Source of the DNA: Antilocapra americana
Taxonomy: Eukaryota > Chordata > Mammalia > Artiodactyla > Antilocapridae
Length of the DNA stretch: 64,000 nucleotides
Reading direction: 5' to 3'
NCBI GenBank assembly: GCA_007570785.1
Contig: ML660777.1
Coordinates: 3,673,436-3,737,435 of the forward strand
Part shown: positions 23,331 through 35,949 of the stretch, in pieces
Position numbering within the stretch: position 1 is the stretch's first letter
Layout of the letters: every line of letters begins with the position of its first letter
Made by a program: the position numbers and the translations under genes
The notes under the pieces: model-generated
Told to the model about the DNA's origin: nothing
What the model saw: the letters and a program-made list of their open reading frames with translations, nothing else
Databases searched by the model: none

Positions 23331-23741
23331 GTGAGTGAATTTTAATATCTTGTGCATAAACTCTGAGCTCTGGGACTTCACAGGTGAGCAGGAGCTCATG
23401 ATGGCTGTGTAATATCTAGGCTATATCTGCACGGTCACTGGGAAGGGATTTGATGGAGAAACAGTGGAGAAGTGAGTTGAGACTCGATTTATTCCAAATG
23501 GTTCTTTCTTTTGACACTCTCTTAATCTTCTTCCCACCTTCTTTTCCTTCAAAATATTTTTTTTAATGTGTTGTTTCAGCTAAAATGACCCAAAGTTTTG
23601 AGAACAACAGGAATGATATTGAAATAAAAATAAACAGCATTTTTTTCTCCTGCTCTTGGACCAAACCATGGTCTACCACATATCCACATAGCCAAAATAA
23701 ATTGTGCCAGACTAAAATAATCCAGGAATAGATGTTATTAC
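23331..23741. other. Unassigned intronic DNA
   Basis: No recognisable feature. Confidence 0.5.
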
Positions 23742-24029
23742 ACTTCTCTGATAGCTCAGTTGGTAAAGAATCTGCCTGCAATGCAGGAGACCCCAGTTCA
23801 ATTCCTGCGTCGGAAAGATCTGCTGGAAAAGGGATTGGCTACCCACTCCAGTATTCCTGGGCTTCCCTGGTGGTTCAGCTGGTGAAGAATCCACCTGCAA
23901 TGCAGGAGACCTGGGTTCAGTCCCAGGGTTGGGAGGATCCCCTGGAGAAGGGAAAGGCTACCCACTCCAGTATCCTGGCCTGGAGAATTCCATGGACTGT
24001 ATAGTCCGTGGGGTCATAGAGAGTTGGAT
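23742..24029 (+). repeat. Dimeric Bov-tA SINE
   Basis: Two successive tRNA-like heads (about 23742 and about 23870) followed by the 3' body, ending GTCATAGAGAGTTGGA. Confidence 0.9.
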
Positions 24030-25296
24030 ATACAGTTTCTCATTCCTTCTCCCCCAGTACCTGATCCTCCATAATTTGCCAGAGAACTGAAATGAAAATG
24101 CTTGCTGCTTTTAGATGACATATTCATGTCCTCTAGAAGCAGAATGGGGTTCTAATTTTAGTGAAAAATTAAAGAAAATATCATTGCATCCTCACCCAGT
24201 GAGGAGGGAGAAATGCTCTGGAAATTTTTCTTTCGTAAGAGGTGGCAGAACAACTAAAATCTGAAAAACATCCCTTGGTGCTCTGTAGAAACAAAATAAG
24301 CTGGATAAAATATTAGTTTAAACCAGTATAACATATTTTATGGTGGGGAATTTAGGGAAATGAAATGTATATGGTGGAGATTTTATACTCCAATCAGCAT
24401 GTTTCTTTGTGTAAAGATAAAGGAGTGTCTGGGACATGAGAGCGAATGAGAAAAAGATTTATAAATTGTGATTTGTAGAAAGTCAGAGAATGGGTAGCTT
24501 AATGAAATGAAAGAAGCCCAAGGAGATTTCAACTTTATGTGAAAGAAACTGACTTGGCTGTCAGGTCAGGTCTGACCAGCTAGGCATGAGAGAGAGCTCT
24601 GTCTTGGTTGCCAGTGTTGTTGCCACTGTTTCCATACCAGTAAGCTAATGAAAATGTTTCATTATTCCAAGAGGGCCATCAATTTGAGTTTCTTTATTTT
24701 CTGTTAAAATTTTTCTGTTTTCTGCTCTGATGGTGGGATCATGGGCCATGTGCAGCTGGCTGAGGTCTGTAGTACAGCCAGTATACAGTGGAGTGAGATA
24801 CTTAACATTTTCAGTTTCATTTAACATGTTAAATCATAATGTCACATTAACAAAGAGCTTTATCCCAAATTTTAGCTAATTAAAGAGAATCAGAGGGATG
24901 GTTGCTTTGAAATCATTTCCTTTTTTCAGCTTACTTGTAAAAGGCTCTATTCTATGAGAAATAATAGATCACCATTTGATCTGTTATTGACAAAGTTTCT
25001 GTTGTAGTACAATCGACTTTCACTGAGCATAATGTTTTCAAAGGTTCATGCATATTGTAGCTTGTTCTAGATGTTATCTTTGTAGATTTGTACCTTTGGA
25101 AAAAGTTAATATAGCATTTATGTTTATGTTTTTACTACATTTATGTCATATACTACTGTCTTTACTGACCACAATCGCTAAAAGTTGATGACTGTGAGAG
25201 TCATTATCCACAAAAAGAATAATTCAGAGTCCCATACACAGAAAATTATATTTTGGAGTTATACTGTTATTTCCATGATCTTAGATTCAGAACTAT
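24030..25296. other. Unassigned AT-rich intronic DNA
   Basis: Only a short stretch at 25020-25075 (CACTGAGCATAATGTTTTCA) looks like an antisense L1 scrap; the rest is unrecognised. Confidence 0.45.
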
Positions 25297-25511
25297 TCTG
25301 TTACTGCTGCTTAGTCACTTCAGTCGTGCCGACTCTGTGCGACCCTATGGACTGTAGCCCGCCAGGCTCCTCTGTCCATGGAATTCTCCAGGCAAGAATA
25401 CTGGAGCAGATTGCCATGTCCTCCTCCATGGGATCTTCCCAACCCAGGGATTGAACCCAGGTCTCCTGCATTGCAGGCAGGCTCTTTACCACCGAGCCAT
25501 CAGGGAAGCCC
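25297..25511 (-). repeat. Bov-tA/BOV-A2 SINE with 10-bp target duplication
   Basis: Complete SINE flanked by perfect TCAGAACTAT at 25287-25296 and 25512-25521. Confidence 0.95.
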
Positions 25512-26444
25512 TCAGAACTATACAATATATGACTTATTGAATTCTGAGTTTGTGCAGATTCTGAGTGTTGTGCAGAACACATTGGTTTAAAGCGTTGCTT
25601 TAACACTTACTGATTCAGAATAATTATGAGGAAGAATTGAGTTAATATAGAGGAGCATTCTTTATAAATTAAAGCGATAAATATTTTGTATTAAAATATT
25701 AAGATTTTAGTATTGGCCTATTTATCTTTATTATTTTTTGGTTACATTTCCAATATTATTTGTAATGAAGGAGTATCCCATAAAAATGTATTAAAAGTAC
25801 TTTACCCCTGGGCTGTGTATGCTTTTTTTGCACAGGCTTTTGTCTTTACTTAATCTGTTTAGAAATCTAAGTCTGAAATTTTGACTTGATAATGTTGTTT
25901 TTGATGGTGGTTGAAGAGGTTTTATTATTTCTCAGAGAGATGTACTTAGAATTCATTAGTGAATCAATCTAATTAGATGTGAATATAAAGAGACATAATC
26001 CAAATCAAACTTAAAAAAGAAACTCTTCTAGGTAGTCTGCTACTACAAAGGGGAAAGTGTCATGAAAATAAAAATGTATCAGTATCATTAAACCACCAAT
26101 TTTATTCTTATTTAAAACCTTACTTTGGTTTTAGCCTTTGAGAAAAAAATCTTTATTACTTTCCCTCCCTCAATTAGGCAAAAACTAAGAAATCAGAATC
26201 CGTATTGATTCATTTATTCAATTCATTTAACAATTTTAAGGCTCAGTTATTCACCTGGAATTGCAATAGGTACTGGGAAACATAGATGAAAAATTCACAG
26301 GCCTTGCATTTGAGAGACATATTCTAGATGAGAGAAAAAGACTTTTAATCAAGTAAGGACTGTGACAGAAATCTAAGAATCTATATATGGTGTTATGGAG
26401 GAAGTTCATCTAGGTGGGAATTCCAGAAGGAGTTGGGAAAGTCT
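25512..26444. other. Unassigned AT-rich intronic DNA
   Basis: No recognisable feature. Confidence 0.5.
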
Positions 26445-26945
26445 TTACAGAAGGGATAGTATTTTGAACTTGGTATTTAAAGAATAATAAGTTCTTCCCT
26501 GCCCCCTTTTATCTGTAACTATGAAAATAAAAACTAGATTATTAAACAAAAAAATCTGCCCGATGTGTATCCAGCAGGAAATTGGTGTCCTACCTTTATC
26601 GTCCTCAAGTGAGAGTTCTGGTTTTGTTAAAGTGAGAAGGACAAAGCCCAGATCTGCAGGCTCAGAGGCATGTAAGCCATTCAGCCTTTTGTGGAGGGGC
26701 TCCCTGCGTGTCCTGGGGTCAGGCGGGGTGAGCTGTAGGAAAGTAGGGTTTGGGTAAGGAGGTGCTGTAGGGGGAGCTGGTGAGGAGGGTGGGAATGGTG
26801 TCTGCAGGGGACCTGGGGGCATATGCTGTGGGCTGATGAAGAGGGCCTTCTTTCTTGGGACTTAGAGGACTTGGGCAGAGGCAGCCTTTCTTGCTGCATT
26901 GCTCATTTTGAACCTTCTCTGTTGGCATCTTTTTCTTCAAATATA
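26445..26945 (-). other. GC-rich, proline-rich open segment of unknown origin
   Basis: A 500-bp patch of clearly higher GC content within AT-rich intron. Two minus-strand frames overlap here: 26940-26719 (lysine-rich start, then proline/serine-rich) and 26822-26445 (starts MPPGPLQTPFPPSSPAPP). I do not recognise the protein. It has no adjacent poly-A tract or clear target duplication, so a processed pseudogene is possible but not shown. It could also be an old unclassified repeat. Confidence 0.3.
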
Positions 26946-27011
26946 ACCTAAGTAACTCTCTGGTGAAGTTTCTAGGTACACCAGGGACCCCTCCCTCTCC
27001 CCACCCTAACC

Positions 27012-27124
27012 TTTTAGAGCTTTGGAATCACCAGGGGAGCTGTTTAAAATACAGATTTTGCGTCAATCGCAGACTTAACAGAATCTCCAAAAATGATGCT
27101 TGGAAATCCATATGTTTTTAACAG
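27012..27124 (+). repeat. MER5A-like hAT DNA transposon fragment
   Basis: AATCACCAGGGGAGCTGTTT followed by AAATACAGATTTTG matches the internal part of the MER5A family. The termini are decayed. Confidence 0.6.
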
Positions 27125-28160
27125 TTTGTTGAGATATAATTCACTATCACTCAGTTCACCCCTTCAAGTTGTATAATTCAGGGGTTTTCAGTATATTCAC
27201 AAAGTTGTGTAACCACCAACACCCATTCTCAAATATTTTCACTACCCCAAAAAGAAACCTGGTACTCATTATTGATCAGTTCCCATTCCTCCCCATACCC
27301 CCATCCTCTGGCAAACTCTGTTGTACTCTTGGTCTCTATGGATTTGCCTGTTCTGAGTATTTCATGTAAATAGGACCATACAATATGTAGCCCTGTGTAA
27401 CTGACTTACACTAAGCATGATGTTTTCAAATGTTCATGAATCCTGTAGCACGTCTCAGTTCATCTTGCTTTTATGACTGAATCATATTTCACTGTATGAA
27501 TGTATGACATTTTGTTTATTCGTTGCTCAACTCATATAGGGAGAAGGCAGTGGCAACCCACTCCAGTGTTCTTGCCTGGAGAATCCCAGGGACGGGGGAG
27601 CCTGGTGGGCTGGAGTCCGTGGGGTCGCACAGAGTCGGACACGACTGATGCGACTTAGCAGCAGCAGCAGCAGCAACTCATATGGAGATATTGGTTATTC
27701 TAAGTGTTTGAATAATACTGCTATAAACATTTGTGTACAATTTTGTGTGGACCGATGTTTTTACTTCTTTTGGGTATGTACCCAGAAGTTAGCTGCTGAA
27801 TCATATGGTAACTCCATTGTTTAACTTTTGAGGAATGCCAAACTGTTTTCCAAAGTGACTGCAGCAGTTTCAGCTCCCACCAACAATGTTTCAGAGTTTC
27901 CGTTTCTCACTTGGTTGACAATGCTTGTTATTTTCTGTGTTTTTTATTTCAGTCATCCCAGGGGTGTGAAGTGATGTTTCATTGTGATTTTGATTTGCAT
28001 TTCCCTAATAGCTGATGATGTTGAGCATCTTTTCATATGCTTATTGGCCACGTGTCAATCAGAAGATACATGTGTGTTGTATATTCTTGGAGAAACGTCT
28101 GTTCACATCTTTTCACTCATTTTTCATTGAGCTATTTGTCTTCTAGAGATTCAATCACTG
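27125..28160 (-). repeat. Old antisense LINE-1 (L1M-like), split by a SINE
   Basis: The text shows antisense L1 3' sequence: TTTGTTGAGATATAATTCAC, then ATCATATGGTAACTCCATTG and TTTGATTTGCATTTCCCTAA, ending near 28160 before a T run. Confidence 0.8.
27538..27673 (+). repeat. 5'-truncated Bov-tA SINE with (GCA)n tail and 10-bp target duplication
   Basis: Only the 3' part of the SINE is present, ending in about six GCA units. Perfect CAACTCATAT flanks at 27528-27537 and 27674-27683. Low divergence suggests a recent insertion. Confidence 0.95.
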
Positions 28161-28519
28161 AGAGTTTTTTTTTTTTATTTAAACCATCTCTGGTGACATT
28201 GCTGCAGATACTCGGATGGATAATAAAACTATAGAATAGGCAGTGGGCATATTAAATAAAGCATGAAATGCATGAATTGGTTTTGTATAGTGCTTCACTT
28301 TGTTGTAAACAAGAGGAGCAGTTGGTTTAATGCTGATTTATTGGCATTATCTGTTAAATACATTTATCCTTTCTTGGCTAACCCTAATATTACCATGTTC
28401 ATCTTTCTGTGCGCTCCTGTTAGGTGTAAGTGCCCTTTGAGCTTCTTCCCTCACATCACCTCTTATGTTAAGTTACCTTCTTTCTTAGGAGGACCTCCTC
28501 CAATTCCATGATGATATAG
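28161..28519. other. Unassigned intronic DNA
   Basis: A T run at 28166-28177, then nothing recognisable. Confidence 0.45.
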
Positions 28520-29330
28520 CTCTAGCTCTAATCCCTCTTGAGGGTTTCAGGCTTATCTATTCCATTGTCTATGAGACTGTTTCATCTGGATGTCCTGCAA
28601 GTACTTTAAACTCAGGATATTCAAACCTCAACTTATAATCAGCCTTTGCAAAGCTGCTTTTTCTGTTGTCCTGGTTTGAAGACACTGTAGCTTAGTCACT
28701 CAAGTGTATAGAACATTCATACTTCTTAGACTGGAATGCCTGCATCATGAGTCTCTAGGGCATTTCCTAGGCCAAGATTTTTGATTTGAGAATAATGAGA
28801 TTGTCCAGGGAGTAAGAATTATACAAGTGCTTTTGATGAGCAGCTGACTTGGAAGGCCCCTGCAAGAGATTCTGCAGGTGAAATGTTTCAGACTGCACTG
28901 CACCCCATTTTATGCTCATCTTCCTGCCTCTGCGGTCAGTTTGGTTCCTCGGCATTTTGATGGCTTCTACAGGTCTAACTCCACTGCATCCCTGCTCTAG
29001 TCATTCTTTCTTCCATGCTGCTGTCTTCCTAAAGCACAGATTTGATGATGTCCCACGTGTGATTGAGTATTCTTTGATGATTTCTTATTTCCTACAAAAT
29101 GAGTCTAAACTTCTAGGATGACCTTTCAGTTTCCTCAAAATCTGGCAATTATTTACTTTAAAAAATTTACTTTGCCTGTAGTTTCCTGATATTTCCTAAA
29201 AGCAATCTAAGTTTCACTCCACCTAGATGCTTATTTTCTCCCAATATTTTGTGCACCTCTGTATTAGTGCTGTATCCTTTTCTTGGATTTCTGTTAAAAC
29301 CACAGCAGTCTCAGATCTATAACAAACCAT
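28520..29330 (+). repeat. LINE L2 fragment
   Basis: Stretches such as CATCTGGATGTCCTGCAAGT and AAAGCACAGATTTGATGATG match old L2 3' sequence in sense orientation. The middle is diverged. Confidence 0.6.
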
Positions 29331-29398
29331 GCTGCAGTATTCCATTGGCTTTGGGGAAATAATATGAAAACCAGTTAGAGGTAACTTCTTTAAGGAAA

Positions 29399-29521
29399 GT
29401 GAAGTTGCTCAGTTGTGTCCAACTCTTTGCAACCCTGTGGACTGTAGCCTACCAGGCTCCTCCTTCCATGGGATTCTCCCGGCAAGAATACTGGAGTGGG
29501 TTGCCATTTCCTTCTCCAGGT
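29399..29521 (-). repeat. 5'-truncated Bov-tA SINE with 10-bp target duplication
   Basis: Flanked by perfect TTTAAGGAAA at 29389-29398 and 29522-29531. It abuts a BovB fragment. Confidence 0.88.
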
Positions 29522-29526
29522 TTTAA

Positions 29527-29843
29527 GGAAAAGGGGATGGCAAACCACTTAAGTATTCTTGCCTTGAGAATCTCAGACAGTATGAGAAGGCAAAAAGATG
29601 GGACACTGAAAGATGAACTCCTCAGGTTGGTAGGTGCCCAATATGCTACTGAAGAGCAGAAAAATAGCTCCAGAAGGAATGAAGAGGCTGAGCCAAAACA
29701 GAAACAATACCCAGTTGTGGATGTGTCTGGTGGTGAAAGTCAAGCCCGATGCTGTAAAGAACAATATTGCATAGGAACCGGGAATTTTAGGTCCATGAAT
29801 CAAGGTAAATTGGAAGTGGTCAAACAGAAGATGGTGAGATATA
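29527..29843 (+). repeat. BovB LINE 5'/early endonuclease fragment
   Basis: Includes GGATGGCAAACCACTTAAG and a frame with EQYCIGT, FRSMNQGKLEVVKQK, the same start of the endonuclease domain as other copies. It stops abruptly at about 29843. Confidence 0.85.
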
Positions 29844-30274
29844 AATATAGATTATTTAACCTCTTTCAATAATTTATATTTATTATAAAATTATTAAGTA
29901 CAAAAATTACTATATAATATAAAATTGTTCAATCTGTCTGAAAAAACCTTCTGATTCATGCATAACACACACCTGAATATACATACGTCTTTGGATTAGG
30001 AACATAGGGGATTATTATCTTACTCCCTAAGGGGTGTCTTTCATGGTTCATTGATGGTATTTCTAGGCAAGCTTGTTTTCTTTTTCTCTGGCAGCTGGCT
30101 AGGTCATCAGTGTTGATTAGATTCAGTAGAAAGGTTTTCATTTTAGAACTTTTGATCAGAGACTTAACATTAGCATAGGCAGAGGGAACGAACCATACAC
30201 ATCTTTCCTGCTAGAGCAAGTGTTACTGAGCTATGAAAATAGCATGGTTTAGTGAACTCATATATCTTGGTCAA
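29844..30274. other. Non-BovB sequence between two BovB pieces
   Basis: AT-rich on the left and unrecognised. It sits where BovB would hold the rest of endonuclease and most of reverse transcriptase. Confidence 0.5.
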
Positions 30275-31137
30275 CCTGTTTATTTAATTTCTATGCAGAG
30301 TACATCATGTAAAATGCCAGGCTGGATAAATCACAAGCTGGAATCAAGATTTCCAGGAAAAATAACAACCTCAAATATGCAGATGATACTACTTTAATGA
30401 CAGAAAGTGAAGAGCCTCTTGATGAGGGTGAAAAGGAGAGTGAAAAAGCTGCCTTAAAACTCAACATTCAAAAAACAAAGATCATGGCATCTAGTTCTAT
30501 CACTTCATGGCAAATAGATGAGAAAAAGGTGGAAACAGTGGCAGATTTTATTTTCTTGGGCTCCAAAATCACTGCAGATGGTGACAAGCCATGAAATTAA
30601 AAGATGCTTGTTGCTTGAAGGAAAGCTATGACAAACCTAGAGAGCATATTAAAAAGCAGAGATATTACTTTGTTGACAATGGTCTGTATGGTCAAATCTG
30701 TAATTTTTCCAGTAGTCATGTAAGGATATGAGAGTTAGACCATAAAGAAGGCTGAGCACTGAAGAATCAATGCTTTTGAACTGAGGTGCTAGAGAAGACT
30801 CTTGAGAGTCCCTTGGATAGCAAGGAGATCAAACTGGTCAGTCCTAAAGGAAATCAATTCTCAATACTCATTGGAAGGTCTGATGCTGAAACTGAAGCTC
30901 TAACACTTTGGCCACCTGATGCGAAGAGCTGACTCATTGGAAAAGTCCCTGATGCTGAGAAAGATTGAGGGCAAAAAGAGAAGAGGATGACAGAGGATGA
31001 GATGGTTGGGTGGCATCACTTACTCAATGGACATGAGTGTGAGCTAACTCCATGAGCTAGTGAAGGACAGGGAAGCCTGGCACGCTGCAGTCTATGGGGT
31101 CGCAAAGAGTTGGACGTGACTTAGCAGCTGAACAACA
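30275..31137 (+). repeat. BovB LINE 3' part
   Basis: Starts within reverse transcriptase just before the catalytic motif (YADDTTLMTESEE at about 30377) and runs to the 3' end (CTTAGCAGCTGAACAACA). Multiple stops. Confidence 0.9.
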
Positions 31138-31566
31138 GTGTGTTCATCATATATGCAATTAGTGCATATCCTGGTTCTGTTACCCCCCACTCAACTTGTT
31201 GTAGGTTTAACATATGTGTAAGTAAGTCAGCAATGATGATTGATAATAGATATAATCTGCATTTATCTAGTTCTGGTAGCCCCACCCACATAGCTATAGT
31301 TTTGTGTATATGGAGGTTAAGTAACCCTACTATGTGATGAGAGTAACCCTGCCGTATCTGATGAGCTATGGTATCCTTCCCTGAACACAGGCAGATTCTA
31401 TGAGTTTCTATTGATAAAGTGCTATATCCAGAACTAGGACGTAGAGTCATCACTCATACTTACAAACATTATAAATACCTTTTCTTGGTCTACTTGTTTA
31501 ATACATGCTCATTTTTATTTCCCATTTATGAAACATAAATATTTCAAGCCCTCTAGCCTTCTATGA
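31138..31566. other. Unassigned intronic DNA
   Basis: No recognisable feature. Confidence 0.5.
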
Positions 31567-31714
31567 TAGATTTTCCTTTTATTTATTTACCTGTGCTGGG
31601 TCTTAGTTGGGGCATGCAAACTCTTAGTTGTGGCATATGGGATCTAGTTCTCTGACCAGGGATCAAACCCCTGCATTGGGAGCTTCTTAGCCACTGGACC
31701 ACCCGGGAAGTCCC
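31567..31714 (-). repeat. CHR-type SINE
   Basis: TTTATTTATTTACCTGTGCT followed by the tRNA-like end ACCACCCGGGAAGTCCC. Confidence 0.82.
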
Positions 31715-31849
31715 TAACCTTTCTTTTTGATATTTAAGTAAAGTTGCTTGAATTCCCATCCCACATACTGAGGGATCTGACCTCTTTCCTCTGTGTAACC
31801 GAGAATCACTTTTTCTCAGCATATTTGGTACAGTTGGGGGTATGGTAGA

Positions 31850-32185
31850 TGATTATCGTTTACCTATATCTACATCCTTTCCCTGTGGGAGATTGTTCTT
31901 CTTTGCCCTGTTGAGGATGTATACCTTTGTCATGTGGCTTGCTTTAGTCAATGAAGTAAGAAGAAATGATGTATGTCATTTCCTGTTGCTTTGCCTTACT
32001 TTTTTCTGTCTGACAAGAGATTATCATTGATACTCCAAAAGATGGTTCCTCCTTCTGAAGGTCCTGGCACGGAGAGGACGACAACATGGAGAGTCCTTAC
32101 TTAGCCAGTCTGTAATGAGCTCTAGCGCAGGAGAGGAGTAAACCTTTGCTTTTGTATGCCACTGAAAACTTGGAGTTGTCAGTTA
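31850..32185 (+). repeat. Possible old LTR (MaLR-like)
   Basis: Ends AGTAAACCTTTGCTTTTGTA followed by CCACTGAAA, resembling MaLR LTR 3' ends. The rest is too diverged to name. Confidence 0.35.
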
Positions 32186-32189
32186 TCAC

Positions 32190-32420
32190 AGTGTGTGTAC
32201 GTGTGTGAGTGTGTGTGTGCTGTCACTTCAGTCACGTGTGACTGTCCCAACCCTGTGGACTGTAGCCCACCAGGCTCCTCTGTCCATAGGGTTCTCCAGG
32301 CAAGAATACTGGAGTGTGTCGCCACGCCCTGCTCCTGGGGATCTTCCCGACCCAGGGATCGAACCCGCATCTCCTGCATTGCAGGCGGATTCTTTACCCC
32401 TGAGCCACCGGGGAAACCCC
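32190..32420 (-). repeat. Bov-tA/BOV-A2 SINE with (GT)n tail
   Basis: Complete minus-strand SINE whose tail side is a GT-rich microsatellite (32190-32219). Confidence 0.9.
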
Positions 32421-33090
32421 AGTAGAGTTCTACTTTAATCTGTATTCCTGAAATCCCTTGGAAATGTTTGAGGAGACCAGATCATCTCTGAGTCTCTTTT
32501 CTCCTCTATGAAGTGCAGGTTTTGGTCAAGAGTGGAGATAGGGGCTCTTTTTAGAAGGAACTGAGTGGTATCAGCAGCAGCGGACTGGGTGCCAGCAGCC
32601 CTGAGCTCTGGTGTTTGCTTTGCTGCTGGATAAATATAGGACTCTGTCAAGTCATGTAATCTGCTAGAACCTCAAACTCAGGAAAAGAGGTACTCACATG
32701 TTTGTTGTCTGTCCCACTGGGTTTTTTTTTTTTTTGAGAAATAATATATTTGAAAGTACTCTGAAAATTGTTAAGCTCTATTTTTCCGGTTGAAAAGTGG
32801 TGTGAAATTCTTGCATTCTTTTCAAATTCGAAGATTTTATTTCTATCTTAATTCCACTGGGTGGCAGTATTTCACTTGCACTCTACTATAATTTTACAGT
32901 TTGTATATCATCTCATAGAAAAGAATTTAATCACCATCTCATTTTCTCCCAGTCTTATTTTCACCCTTTCCCATCCCATGCACTCCCTCCCAAAATAATT
33001 CTGAGAATCTGTTACCATTTGTTTAAAAGTGAATGAATGACATAAATCTGAGGACAATCACTAAAACTTAGCAATTTATCCAGAACTTTT
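32421..33090. other. Unassigned intronic DNA
   Basis: No recognisable feature apart from a T run at 32720-32736. Confidence 0.5.
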
Positions 33091-33250
33091 AGAACCCTGG
33101 TTTGATCCCTGGGTTGAGAAGATCCTCTGGAGAAGGGAATGGCTACCCACTCTAGGATTCTCTCCTGGAGAATCTCATGGACAGAGGGGCCTGGTGAGCT
33201 ACAGTACATGGGGTTGAAAATAGTTGGACATGACTGAAGGACCAACACTT
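33091..33250 (+). repeat. 5'-truncated Bov-tA SINE
   Basis: AGAACCCTGGTTTGATCCC start and GACATGACTGAAGGACCAA end; the head is missing. Confidence 0.87.
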
Positions 33251-33679
33251 TGCTTCTTTTGGGAAGAAGCCTTAGATAGCTTAACTTGGCTCAGATGTAG
33301 TTAAATTACTTTGATGTAGGTAAATTAAATCAGTTAAAAAATCACCTGCAAATATCTTGCTGTTGGCTTTTATTGTGAGTGCTTTAACAATTATTTTTTT
33401 CAATAAACTCATATAGACATTTTTGACTGATAATACCACTGATGCTAATTTTATCCTATTTACCCTAAGATAATAAAGTTGTTATGCTGAATCCCTTGAT
33501 GTCTATGACATGTTTGTGAAACACACTGTCAGGGTTCTGAATCAGTTTACCTTGTGTCAGAATTTCTTAGAAAATTAATTCTACAAGATCAGTTCAATAG
33601 GAAAAGTACACTTGTAAAGCTTGATAAATTATTCCTTGCTGACTTCTTTTGATATTAAGGCTTCCATATAAGGGATGGT

Positions 33680-33873
33680 TGGCTTCCCAGATGGCTCAGT
33701 GATAAAGAATCTGCCTGCCAATGCAGGAGTCACAGGTTCCATCCCTGGGTCGGGAGATCCCCTGGAGAAGGGAATGGCTACCCACTCCAGTATTCTTACC
33801 TGGGAAATCCCATGGACAAGAGCCCTGTGGGTTACAGTCAGATACTTCTTAGCAACTAAACAACATCAACAAA
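33680..33873 (+). repeat. Bov-tA SINE
   Basis: Head GGCTTCCCAGATGGCTCAG to CTTAGCAACTAAACAACA. GATGGT on both sides may be a short target duplication. Confidence 0.9.
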
Positions 33874-34530
33874 GTGATGGTCTAGGTCTACTTGAGTTGT
33901 CTTTCCATGTAGGATGAAAATAAAAAATCAAGATTCTTTAGCAACATAATGGATTGCTAGTTTCCACTTGGAAGGAGACCATCAATGCAATTTCTAAACT
34001 GCTATAATCATTGCATTCTATATAAGAGAAAGTAACTCCTTTGAAAAGCTGTTTAAAAGTTGCTTGTAAAATGGTGTAAATAGAGAAATCTCTATTTAAA
34101 TGGCTGACATTTGATAGAAAATTTAAATTTTAATTGTTTTATGTCAAATAAATTTTTGCTCTTTTCAAGAAGGATAAAAGTAATGATAGAAAGATAGATG
34201 TTTAAACATGATTTGTTAAAATGGATTTCATTTCTTTCTCTTAGGGTGATAATTATAAATCATATATCCTCTCTTTCTATCTACAGAATAGTGATAAGCT
34301 GTTTGTACTGTGTGCATGAACACACACAATTTTTTTTTTTTTGTGGAAGATGATCCATAGCTTTTTATTGATTCTCAAAAGAATTTATGACTCCAAAAAA
34401 TTAAAAAAAAACTGGCATTTCATCATCATTACATGTTTAAGTAGGTTTAAAATTATTTTAGAATTTTTACTTCATAAAATATCAATTCTCATTTATACAA
34501 ATGGAGAAAATGGAGGAACAGTATATCTTA
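33874..34530. other. Unassigned AT-rich intronic DNA
   Basis: No recognisable feature; T run at 34330-34342. Confidence 0.5.
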
Positions 34531-34737
34531 GCTAAGGATTTTTTAGTTCAAATGGTAAAGAATCTGCCGAATGTAGGAGTTCCAGGTTTGATTCCTAGGT
34601 CAGGAAAATCCCCTAGAGAAGGAAATGTCAGCCCCCTCTGGTATTCTTGCCAGAATTCCACTATCAGAGGAACCTGGTATGCTACAGTCCATGGAGTCAC
34701 AGAGAGTCAGACATGACTGAGAGACCAACACTTTCAG
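34531..34737 (+). repeat. Diverged Bov-tA SINE
   Basis: Recognisable but decayed head (GATTTTTTAGTTCAAATGG) and body to GAGAGACCAACACTTTCAG. Older than most SINEs here. Confidence 0.88.
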
Positions 34738-35397
34738 ACTAGAAAGTGACTGAATGGCTAATAGCTTAGTTAAGCAGATTCATTGAAGTTGTACGACTGA
34801 CCTAAAGTACTCTATTGATAAACCAGTAGGAACATGAGGGTAAGTCCAACTGGCGTATCACAAGTCACTTTATTCTAGGTCCTTTCCTGCTAAATCTCTT
34901 TATTAGTAATTTAGGAAGCATGCTTGTCACACTTGCTGAAGAGAGAAAACTGGGAAAGAGTTGCTCTTTCATTTGAGAGAAGCATTATTAAAAATATTAA
35001 GTCCTCCAAATAGGAATAAACCAACAAGAAATTAATAAAAGTCAAGCCTTATATGTGCATTAATAAATTATTTTGTAAAAATAGAGACCTAGAGAATTTG
35101 TCATGAGAACAATTCAAAGTGAAAAGATTTGGGAGTTCCAATTAGTTCTGATTTTAGGAAGAAGTTAGTGTGGTTTGATAAGAGATTGATCAGAGTTTGT
35201 AAACTAGCTGAGGTGCTGGAAAAACATCAGTGGTCTTATCTTTGGAACACGGAGATCTGAACAAAGCTGTTGTTAAAAATTTTTGAGCTTATTTTCGAGA
35301 TATACCTGTTTTGCATATCAGTTTTGCAAATAGACTAAGAGTGGAAGAGATAGAAGAGTAATAGTTAAGTGTTCCTACAGAGTTGTTATTGAACAGC
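34738..35397. other. Unassigned intronic DNA
   Basis: No recognisable feature. Confidence 0.5.
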
Positions 35398-35600
35398 AAC
35401 CATGGTAGGTACTGTGCTAAATCCTTTAAATGGATCACTTAATTGAATTCTCTCAGAATAACCCTATGAGGTAGGTAGTACTACGCTCCCTTTTTCACAA
35501 ATGAGAAAACACAGGCATAGGTTGCTTAAATGACTTTCTTATTACTGTTTATAAGTAGTGAATAGTGTAACTCGGAATGCAGTCTGAGTTTGAACGTAGA
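35398..35600 (-). repeat. MIR SINE
   Basis: Reverse MIR: AACCCTATGAGGTAGGTAGT, then CACAAATGAGAAAACACAGG. Confidence 0.85.
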
Positions 35601-35949
35601 GTCCATATCCTTCGCTGCTATGATATCCTTCCATCCAGGGGAATAGTAATATGGAGCCGACAGAGGAGCATTTCAACAGAGTGCACACTATCATTACAAG
35701 CTGGAGGTTGGTAAAGAAAAGCGAAAAATGAATCTGATACGATGATTTCATTTAAAGTTGCTTTTTTTTCCCCCTAGTGGGCTGATGAAGGAAGATGCCA
35801 AACTGTAGCCCCTGAAGAATGAATAGGGAAATGAGGATATTCGTTGAGAACTGGGGCCGTTAGAAGGAAAATGAGGTTGTCAGAGATGATGGCGGGGCAG
35901 AGACTAAAGGAAAACTGGAAGAGGAGGGACCTGGGGAGGCTTAAAGGTA

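Noticed and set aside
27657..27673. GCA/CTG triplet runs as a possible expandable repeat
   Set aside because: Only about four to six units at SINE tails (also 37921-37932); too short and explained by the SINE ends.
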